Assembly (NCBI GenBank): GCA_947685225.1
Contig: CANTUV010000024.1
Span: 10,992,001-11,056,000, forward strand
Length of the DNA stretch: 64,000 bases
From: Garcia nutans
Lineage: Eukaryota; Streptophyta; Magnoliopsida; Malpighiales; Euphorbiaceae
Direction: 5' to 3'
A program made the position numbers and the translations under genes. A model generated the notes under the pieces. That model was not told the origin of the DNA and did not search any database. It saw nothing but the letters and a program-made list of their open reading frames with translations. The stretch's first letter is position 1; each line of letters starts with the position of its first letter. This document shows, in pieces, positions 55,586-64,000 of this stretch.

Positions 55586-56475
55586 TGCTTTTAGTGAGCA
55601 AGTGATTGAGTAGTTGCTAGATTCTTCGCTTCCGATGTACGTCGGATTGTCGTAAGCTTTTGAACTATTGTAATCCAGGGCTGTAAGCTAGAGAGGATCA
55701 ATGATATGAGATGCAAATGTATGCATGTATGTAGAAACAATAGACAAAGAAGAACAAATAGGACTTTCCTTCCAATCTTATAACATCCACACACGAATGG
55801 CGAGTCTCTTTACCTAGGTATATGGTTAACAAAATACCAACATGGGGTACCTTGTTTTTGAATATTTCCCTCAGACGTTTCAACCAATAGTTATATTTTC
55901 AAAAATGGAAATCAATTTATGATAATTTCCATTAATTAGGTTTTAATCCATTCAACCAACTATAGTAGCTTTTATGCTATATTGGATTAAAACTAAATTA
56001 AGAGGTTTATTATAGATAGATTTCTCACTTGAAAAAGTAACTAATGATTCATGCCAAAAACAAGCCCATGATCAATTATTTCTTAGTATAAACTAGGCTC
56101 ACAATTAATTTTTGGTATTTCGTAATTGACCTAAATATTTGTAAGCTCTTTTGGATGAAAATAATTTTGTTTCTAAGCCCATTGCAAAAAAGATTTTAGA
56201 AAAAATGGATTTTGGGCTTTGTATTTGGGTCATGAGAAAAAGAATTTTTGATTTGGTTTTAGAAAAGTTTTATATCCAAAGACTATCTTGAAAAGTTTTG
56301 AAAATAGCTTTGATCTTTTGGAAAAGAAAATTTTATTTGAGCTCACAATGTAATTAGGTCATATTAGAAAAAGAATAAACTAAATAAGCCATGATTTAAA
56401 CCAAGATAAACCAATCATAGTCAAACAACATGCATTTGGTGTAAAAACCCAAGGAAAGTAACTAGGCCAATTACA
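55586..56475 (-). other. 5' leader of T4, cut by a chromovirus
   Basis: Matches T3 33514-34430 and T5 40500-41393. No gene. It is interrupted at TTACA (56471-56475), where the chromovirus LTR begins. Confidence 0.65.
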
Positions 56476-59400
56476 TGTCACGACCCAATTTGTACATATG
56501 TACAGTACATCCATGTACAGTACATCCGCGTACAGTAACAGGAGCCGTCCTGAGTAATCACCAAAGAACACGAAGGGAAAGGAAGCTCTATAGGACAAAA
56601 AGGATCTAACTGAAAAGATTGTAAAGTTTTGTAGAGGTGACTGTAATTTTAAAAAGTTTTGGGGAGGTGACTGTAATTTCAAAAAGTTTTGGGGAGGTAA
56701 CTGTAATTTCCAAAAGTTGTACTGGAGGTTCTTAATAGTGCATATAACAGACTCCAGAAATGGAAAGTACAGAAAAATTGGGTCGAAACGGAACACCACG
56801 GTTTTTCCCGAAAACGCATAGTTTGAGAGATACAGTGGATTCTTGACCAAGGGTATTTTTGTCATTCATGTAATAATAATTTATACACAGGAAAACAAGA
56901 CACGTAAAGGTATCCGAAGTAAATGAAAGGACTCCGCAGTGATCGATGTTGAAGAACGAACCTAAGTGGAGACCCGAATCATGTAAAGACCTAAAGGGAA
57001 TTTTTACAAAAATCAAGGGCATGAGCGTATTTTTATAAATTAGTTCAAAATCAAGAATGAATGTCGGAAATGGAAACGAGAGGTTGAAAGGAGGAGAACA
57101 GTACATTTTACGCGTCGTAAAACCACCCGGTTACGAAGAAAAGGCAAAACCTTCCATTGAAGGGTATTTTGGTCTTTTCACTTCCACCCATTTTCTAGAA
57201 AAGGGACACATGGCATAGTAATTTTCTAGAAAGGGACACATGGAAAAATCTTGTTTAAAGACACTTTTGGGTTGGATTAATCTTAACCCTCCATATGGCA
57301 CCATCCTAGTTAAGATACTTTTGTGGTGGTTACATCTTAACCCTCCAAAATGAAATTAATTAAATAAATGAAAAATGAAAAAATATAAAAAGGGAGAGAA
57401 GGATGATTAAAGAATTAAGGACACATTTTTTCTCCATTTTTGAGAGGCATGCCGTATTCTCTCCACCAACAAAAGGGAAGGAATTTTTTTCAAGTGTTCA
57501 AGTGGATTTTTGGAAGGAAAAGCTTTATTTTAAGGTAAGGATTCCAATTCTAGCTTTAGTTTATTCATTTGATTGATAGTTTTCAAGTTATCAATGAAAG
57601 AAAAGTTGGGAAGATTATGGGAAAGTTAAGAAAGTGAAGAGAAATTAGATTAAATGATCCATACATGTAGAAGTGATGAATAAATGGTAATTAGTAGCTT
57701 TAGATAGTAAGAATCAAGGCTTGAACACATAGTTTTTATCACGTTCTTATTATGGAAGTTATAAAAATTATAGGAAATCAAAGGGATAAAGAAGAAGAAG
57801 GGAAGAAAGAATAGGACAAGCAAGGAACAAAGCAAATAAACAAGGTTTGGTACTTAAATCATTGCCTTTTCAATTAATTCACATATTTTGCATTATGGGA
57901 CTTTTGAAATGGTTTTGAAATAATGTTATTATGTGTGGTAAATATGTGGGAAAGTGCTCTTGAACTATTTGTAATCAATTGATTGTGAAAAGAATGAAAA
58001 CAAAACAAACTAGCTAAATTTGCTCAACTATCCATAAACTTTGATGAGTTTTTAATCACTCCTTTGGTTTGATTTTTGGAAGAGGGACCCTTAGTCCTTC
58101 AATGGTATCACAAAAGGATTCTAAAAATCAATTTTGCAAGAAAAAAATGAATTTCCCTCAAGTTTGGAAAATTGGGCCGAATGGTCCCTTTTGGGCACCA
58201 TTCTGCAGCTTTCATTTTGGGCAGTCCGTTGAAGGGGCAAACGAAAGAATTTTTCGACGAAATTTTACATGCATTTAGTTAACTTATGAAAGTGTTTTTC
58301 TGCAAAAATTCATCCAAAAATAAGGTTGTTTACTTAGTCAAAACTGTTGCCAAAGTTGACTAATTTTCAGCAGTAAAAACAGATTTTACTATTTAGTTGT
58401 CGCGCGCCATTGCGTTGCCGATTTTATGCACCGCGCTACTATTCATTTGGTCATTTTTCTAAATGTGTTAAAACTTGAATATTATGTTATGGATTGATGT
58501 TAAATCATATCAAATGACATGAAGGAGAATTGGAAATGATCAGAAAGGCATCATGACAAGCTATTCCAACAATATATGCATTATGGAAAAATCATGACTT
58601 ATTGAATATCATGACCAAAGTAATTTAATAAATTATTTATGCTCTACTTGGTATATCAGAACCCTTGAGATAAGGGTATGATGCATCATACTACTACTGC
58701 AGTACTGCTTATGACATGATATGATATTCCGGCTGAAGGCCGATGATTACAATGACATGATCAATGATGCAATGATAATGGCCATTGGCACAAGTGCAAG
58801 AATTATGATGAAAGATAATGAAATATGATCATGACGAGATATGTTTATCATGACCCTTCCTTATCCACTGACGTTCTGTTAAACCAGTAGAGCAACCAAA
58901 ATGATAAAAGCAAGAGAAATGATTTAAATTCAAATTATTCGGTCAAGCCTTTTTACCTTCTGTGTTTTGTATTGATTCCTTTCAAGTATTTAAAGTATAT
59001 AAATGTATGTTCAAATCATTCTTTCATTTTATTTATTTATTGCAATGATTTAAGTACCCACTAAGCAATTGCTTAGCGAGTTTAGTTTCCCTCTAAACTC
59101 GTAGGTTAAACGAGGAGACGAGATTGCAACATGTCTTGCGCAGCTGGCCTTGACTACTACTTTGGGTAGGAGTTTGGATATGATTGATTGTAGCAATATG
59201 GCATGTACATAAGCTTGTATGATCTAGCAAATAAATGTATAATAATGAAAAGCTAGAACACGTACACTGCTAGTAATCTAATAAATCTTATTTGGGTTTA
59301 CCACTTATGTATGCAAGTATAGAAGTGTGAATTCTTCTTGCAGGATTGTAGTTGAGGTTATAAGGGTGGATTATTGGGAGTGTGCTTGAGTTGAATTGTG

Positions 59401-59591
59401 AAACAAAATGTTTTTCAAAAATTAAAGAATCAGTTTTGGCGACACTTGGGACCTCCATTTTTAGGGGAGGTTATGGCAAAATTGTTTTAAAATCTGCATT
59501 TAAAATTGGCTAAGTAAAATATTAAGACACAACCACCATGAGTTAACAGTCCATCTTGGTCTATAAATGTAGGCTAAGATGGGGTGTTACA
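56476..59591 (+). repeat. 5' LTR of the chromovirus
   Basis: Starts TGTCACGACCC and ends GGGGTGTTACA. Near its start GTACAGTACATCC-type words repeat (56490-56540), then three ~35-base units of TTTTGGGGAGGTGACTGTAA (56620-56720). Plus- and minus-strand frames at 56380-57106 are open by chance. The stretch 58660-58800 has the GGCTGAAGGCCGATGATTAC wording common in Tekay LTRs. Confidence 0.8.
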
Positions 59592-59596
59592 TTTAG

Positions 59597-59608
59597 TGGT
59601 ATCAGAGC
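59597..59608 (+). other. Primer binding site, initiator tRNA-Met type
   Basis: TGGTATCAGAGC five bases after the LTR end, complement of the initiator tRNA-Met 3' end used by chromoviruses. Confidence 0.88.
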
Positions 59609-60075
59609 ACCGGTTTAGCCGGTTCTGGAAAATTCAACATAGGAGGATACACATTTTATGTTGGGAGTGGCCATTACCAATGTAAAATGGGATATCCTAT
59701 AGCAGATAAGAAATGAGAACATATATCATTTAGGTACGAAATGTCGGTATAGTAGAAGAATATTATAAATACATAAGTATATGAGGTACATGTGATAAAG
59801 GAAAATCTAATAGTGAATACGTACATGCCATATAGGAAAGTTAATGTGCTGAGTCAAGCCAGCTGCTAATTCTTATCACGATATATGTATACGGTATAAG
59901 GTTGCAAGAGGCAAAATCACAAAGAGTTATAGATCAAGAGAAGGAATCACATGCTTTTGTACCCATAAATGTAGAAATGGGTCTTGGACTTATGCCACGA
60001 CCCGCAACGGTGGCTGTGGAAGGCCCCAAAGTTTATTTAAGATAGATGACAGTACCATTGCAATAAACGACAAGA

Positions 60076-60405
60076 ATGGTACCTGTTGCTACCAAAAGAG
60101 AAAGGAAGTCCCCAATTGAGAAGTTAAGGAAATATGGGGTGAAAGAATTTAAGGCTAGTAGGGAAGAAGGATTTGAAGAAATTGAGTACTGTTTGGATAG
60201 TACCAGTAGGGCATTGGAACAACTGAGATGCACGCCAGATAAAAGATTTATTTATGCCATGTGGAGAATTGAGTTTATATATCTACAGCAAGGAAGAATG
60301 ACAGTATCTGAGTATGATAGAGAGTTCACCCATCTCAGTAAGTATGCAAAGAAAATGATAGAACAAAGCAAGAAAGACATCAAAGGTTTTGGAAGGATTA
60401 AATAA
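60076..60405 (+). pseudogene. gag: Chromovirus Gag, capsid part with internal deletion
   Basis: 110 codons from ATG 60076. KLRKYGVKEFKA and ALEQLRCTPDKRFIYAM match the capsid start. FIYLQQGRMTVSEYDREF and THLSKYA match its end. The usual ~40 residues between YAM and YLQQGRM are missing without loss of frame. A stop follows IKGFGRIK at 60405. The stretch 60406-61390 holds no recognisable frame, apart from scattered purine-rich runs (61205-61255). Confidence 0.8.
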
Positions 60406-61409
60406 TGTAATTAAAGTACAATTAGTAGTTATGGACGTGTTTAACTTTTCAAGATTAGTTGTGAAAGTTTTAGGTATTGAGAGGGTTTACATAGATTAGA
60501 GAAGTAGACACCAACGTATGCAACAAAAGAGAGTACAAACTTAAAGCTTAGGAAGATTTCGACAAGTTGAGAAGAAGTTTAGAAGTGAAGATAGTTTTGC
60601 ACAGTAAAGCCAGGGATCCGACCGAGGTTCAAGGCTCCAGACATCCGTAGCCAGTATACCGGGGTCCTTATAAGGGGGTTCCAGGAGAAGGTTAGATAGG
60701 CGTATATGAATGTAAAAATGAAAATGTTTATAAGAAAATAAAATTTGAAGAATGGAATAAAAAGAGGAACAGAATAAGAGGATAAAAGAAAAGTACGTAA
60801 AATGTTAAGACCAGACGGTAAGAGATAAAATAGATAGAACTTAGATAACAAAGATGAGTGAACAGAAATAAGTATATGAGAAATTCTCATGTCCGACCAT
60901 TAGAGAATATGTACAGTAACCCCATGTACAATATTCACATAAGCAGATGAAGTAAGCGAACTAAGAAGGTACTGCTAACCCGATACCGTCGTATTGAAAT
61001 TTAGCAGGAAACCGGAGTTAAACGTGCTCGACCAATGATGATGGGTGACCATCCCGTGAAGTCTTAATAAGGTAGGTGACGGACCATATGAGTAGAAACT
61101 AGACGAAACCTAATCAAAACACTGTATTGTGATTCCTCCTGAAAATGCCTCAATGTAATCATCAAAATTAAGAAATTATAAGAAGAAGATATATGAGATT
61201 ATGAATTCAGGAAATGATGAAAAAAAAGAGAGAGAGAAGAGAAAGAGAGAAATTAAGAACCAGAGAGGTAGAAAGTGCAGAATTAAAATTAGATCAAAAA
61301 GGAAAGAATGAAAGTAATAACAACCCAAGGACTAGGTAAAGGAAAAAGGAAAAAGTAACAATTCAAAAATTACTGGAGGATTGGAAAGAAATATAGATTT
61401 GAAGGATAT

Positions 61410-61520
61410 ATTACTCCTCTATGCAAACACTGTGGATGAAGATATAAGAGTGAATGCTGGTATTTAACAGATGGATGCTGGGAATGCGGGGCACTAGATC
61501 GTGTTAGGGTAAACTGCCAG
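61410..61520 (+). pseudogene. gag: Chromovirus zinc-knuckle region, His lost
   Basis: CKHCG is followed by a stop, then CWECGALDRVRVNC (61476-61517). This has the C-x2-C-x4-?-x4-C spacing of a CCHC knuckle with Arg where His should be, so metal binding is lost. Confidence 0.7.
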
Positions 61521-61639
61521 AAAGACAAGTGAATGCACCCTCACCAACAGAAAAATCACAGCCCGCTTTTGGCCGAGGCCGAAGCAGGAGAAAGGAAAGT
61601 GATTCAAATTTTCAAAGAGTACAATCAGAGACCGTTGAC

Positions 61640-62644
61640 TAGCTCAATTCAAGTACACCAGCCAGAGCCTACGCAATGAAAACTTAGAAGAATTACTAGT
61701 AGGATATGTTAAGTTTGAGACATTAGTTATAAATCCGATAAGAGACGAGGTAGTTACACACAAGTGATTAAAGAATGTTCTATAGAGTTACATGACAATG
61801 CATTTCCAGAAAATTTAATAGAGTTACCATTCCGAGAATTTGACATAATGTTGGTATTGGATTGGCTAACAAGGCATAAAACAGTGGTTGATTATAAGAA
61901 GAAAGAGAGTAACACTTCATACTCCCCACAAGGAGGAAGTGACGGCAGTAGGAAAGAGAGTCGATTACCTAAACAACGTAACAGCAGCAGTTACAACAAG
62001 GCGTTCCATACAAACGGATGTGAGGCATACTTGGTAAGCACTATGGAAGTAAAGAAGAATGTGATAAAGATTCAAGAGGTATCTACAATGTGTGATTTTC
62101 TCGATGTTTCTTTAGACGAGCTACCCGGATTATCACCTAAGAGAAAAGTAGGATTCACTATAAATGTATATCCGGGAACTGCACCGGTGTTGGTTGTCTC
62201 ATACCGAATGGTACCAGCGGAACCCAAAGAAATGAAAACGCAATTATAGGAGCTACTCGACAAGGGTCTTATGCGGCCAAGGATTTCTTCATGGGGCACG
62301 CCAGTACTCTTTGTCAAGAAGAAAGATAAATCCTTAAGATCATATGTAAACTATAAGTAGTTGAATGAGCTTACGATTAAGGATAAATATCCATTACCGT
62401 CCATCGACGATGTATTCGACCAACTTAAAGGAACCAAGGTCTTTTCAAAAATATATATATATATATATACATAGATCACCGACTGGGATATAAGCAGCTG
62501 CGGATCAAAGGAAAAGACATTCCAAAGACTACATCTAAAACTCGATACGGACGTTATAAGTTCCTTGTAATGCCTTTTGAGCCCACAAATGTGTTAGTAG
62601 TATTCATGGATTTAATGAATCATATCTTTCATCCATATTTTCAT
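61640..62644 (+). pseudogene. pol: Chromovirus protease end and RT start
   Basis: 61764-62249 is open. It carries LIELPFREFDIMLVLDWL and TVVDYKKKE, the protease-end block, then DELPGLSPKRKVGF and YRMVPAEPKE of the RT start. After a stop at 62249 the sense continues with GTPVLFVKKKDKS, a YK-stop-LNEL break and YPLPSIDDVFDQLKG. An AT run at 62451-62470 then replaces the conserved SKIDLRSGYHQ part, and RT ends at 62644. The catalytic box is not reached. Confidence 0.8.
62451..62470. repeat. (AT)n microsatellite inside RT
   Basis: About ten AT units lie just after TTTTCAAAA, at the point where the RT motif-A region should be. It shifts the frame. Confidence 0.85.
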
Positions 62645-64000
62645 GCAATGTCCAAACAAAGCAAATAAATGGACACCCATCCGAAGATGGAAACATGTCC
62701 TTACATCATCCATGTCTAAACTAATACGACACCCACCAAAAGGTAGAAACATGTCCTTCACATTGGTCCAAAATATAAAAGCAATTTAAATTACATAGAA
62801 CTCTATTAATGAGGTACCCACAAAGTGGAAACATACCTCTTACAACATTTAAAAATCCAAAATAAATCGATAAAAGTAAAAAACCATTCATCATAAATAA
62901 ATCTCATCAAAGATATCAATCAAAATATATAATAAACATTCATCCATGATAAATTAAATAAATCAAGCATTGAAATTAAATAAATCAACCATCAAAGCAT
63001 ATAATAAACTACATAATTAAATCTAAAAATAAAGCAAGTAAAAGTACAAATTAGGGTTTACTGTTTCTATTTAAAGTTCTTTAATTAACATTTAGGGTTT
63101 TAGGATTTTAGTATTATTATTATTATTTGTTTAACCTACTGTAAAGGTTTTGGAAATTTGGAATGGATTAGGGTTTCATGAATCAAATTAGGGTTTAGGG
63201 GTAACATTATGAAATTAGGGTTTAAGAATATTAAAACATTAGGTTTATAGCTCTTCGTTACTGGATTGTGATTTTAAATTTACTATATTGAGTTTTAAGG
63301 TTTATGTTTATAAGTTTTTAAGTTTTTAAGAATTAGGGTTGAGGAAAATTAGGGGTTTACCATATTAGCTTTGAGAGAATTAGGGTTTTTGATATTTTAG
63401 AAAACATATTTGGTTTTAGGATTTGAGAAAACAGTTTAGAGTTTTATAAAAGTAATTATGATTTTCAGAAAGTGTAAAATAAGTTAGAGTTTGGAGATTT
63501 AACAAAATATTTGGAAATTTTGGGAAAAAGTTAGAGGAAAACAGTTTAGGGTTTTTTAAAAGTTTTTGGAAATAGAAGAAACGATTTAAGGTTTTTGGAA
63601 ACAAAAGAAACGAATTAGGGTTTTTTGGAGACAAAAGAAATAAATTAGGGTTCTTAAGGTTTTTGGAAACAGAAAAGTACTTTTTAGGGTTTTTGGAAAT
63701 AGAAGGAACAATTTAGGATTTTAAGGTTTAGAAGAAATGGAAGAAACAATTTAGTCAATTTGAGTGATGAAGCTACTATAAGGAAACAAATAAAGAAAAT
63801 ATAGATTCAAACCTTCATTCGTTGGTTCCACCAAAAATTGCTTTCTGGACGAACAAGAACAAAGACAAGGTTGCTGCCTTTGATGAATTGTTGATTGCTT
63901 GCTCATTGCTAGGGTTTTTTGTAATCCAAGTTTTGATCACATAATCAAAGTCCCACTATCCGATCTCAAAGTCCTAGTCCAAGGTTTTCCTCCAGTCCAA
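62645..64000 (-). repeat. Tat-type LTR, partial, probably the 5' LTR of T4
   Basis: The minus-strand LTR begins mid-way, at a point matching 25490 in T3, and runs off the window. Telobox-like words are dense at 63050-63720. The end (63720-64000) is nearly the same as T4's 3' LTR (34800-35080), which fits a pair of LTRs of one element. The left end of the LTR and the rest of the T4 leader would have been lost in the deletion that also cut the chromovirus. Confidence 0.6.

Larger units (their letters stand above)
56476..62644 (+). mobile_element. Chromovirus (Tekay-like), truncated at its 3' side
   Basis: 5' LTR of 3.1 kb, initiator-Met primer site, worn gag, zinc knuckle, protease end and RT start. 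It stops inside RT at about 62644, where sequence changes to a Tat-type LTR. No 3' LTR or second copy of the TTACA duplication is in the window. Confidence 0.82.

Noticed and set aside
56380..57106. Minus-strand frames of 161 and 124 residues
   Set aside because: They overlap each other, cross the chromovirus LTR boundary at 56476 and have no recognisable family.

Overview
This is plant nuclear DNA from a repeat-rich, heterochromatin-like part of a genome. The lineage evidence is: Athila-like, Tat-like and Tekay-like (chromovirus) LTR retrotransposons; primer sites matching plant tRNA-Asp, tRNA-Arg and initiator tRNA-Met; an RTE-type LINE; plant mobile domain (PMD) fragments; and many plant telobox words (AAACCCTA). 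I see no intact host gene, no tRNA or rRNA gene, and nothing bacterial. The species cannot be named from the sequence.

The layout is a set of nested insertions. Five Tat-like elements, called T1 to T5 here, make up most of the window. T1 (minus strand) is present from base 1 to 13410, T2 (minus) from 13411 to 25178, T3 (minus) from 25179 to 34565 and T4 (minus) from 34566 onward. Each is cut inside its coding or leader sequence by the 3' LTR of the next. T5 (plus, 37794-50289, target duplication GTCTC) sits inside T4. Only the left halves of T1, T2 and T3 are visible, so their 5' parts should lie right of the window in reverse order.

Smaller insertions decorate this scaffold. T1 holds a solo Athila-like LTR (268-2126), a complete gag-only Athila-like element (3058-9736, duplication CCTGA) and a 5'-truncated RTE LINE (10279-11035, perfect 18-bp duplication). 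T5 and T4 each hold a solo LTR of one Tekay-like family in opposite orientations (43546-46084 minus; 52185-54545 plus). T4 also holds a chromovirus with its own LTR, primer site, broken gag and broken RT (56476-62644). That element is fused at 62644/62645 to a Tat-type LTR that is probably T4's own 5' LTR.

T2 is the only element here with pol. Read in its own sense it is gag, protease, RT, RNase H, a second RNase H and integrase, then two genes on the opposite strand (a DUF7745-like gene and a PMD-like gene), then a minisatellite, the polypurine tract and the 3' LTR. T1 has the same antisense gene pair. T3, T4 and T5 are gag-only relatives that lack pol but keep a recognisable piece of the antisense DUF7745-like gene, with its splice donor in the same place. 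They look like non-autonomous derivatives of the T1/T2 type. All coding regions carry stops or frameshifts, except the two open frames of the Athila-like element, so nearly everything is decayed.

The most interesting signals are the conserved antisense genes with their own TATA box, a swappable palindromic cassette upstream of the TATA box in the Tat-like LTRs, and a GACACGGCC/GGCCGTGTC motif array shared by two unrelated LTR families.
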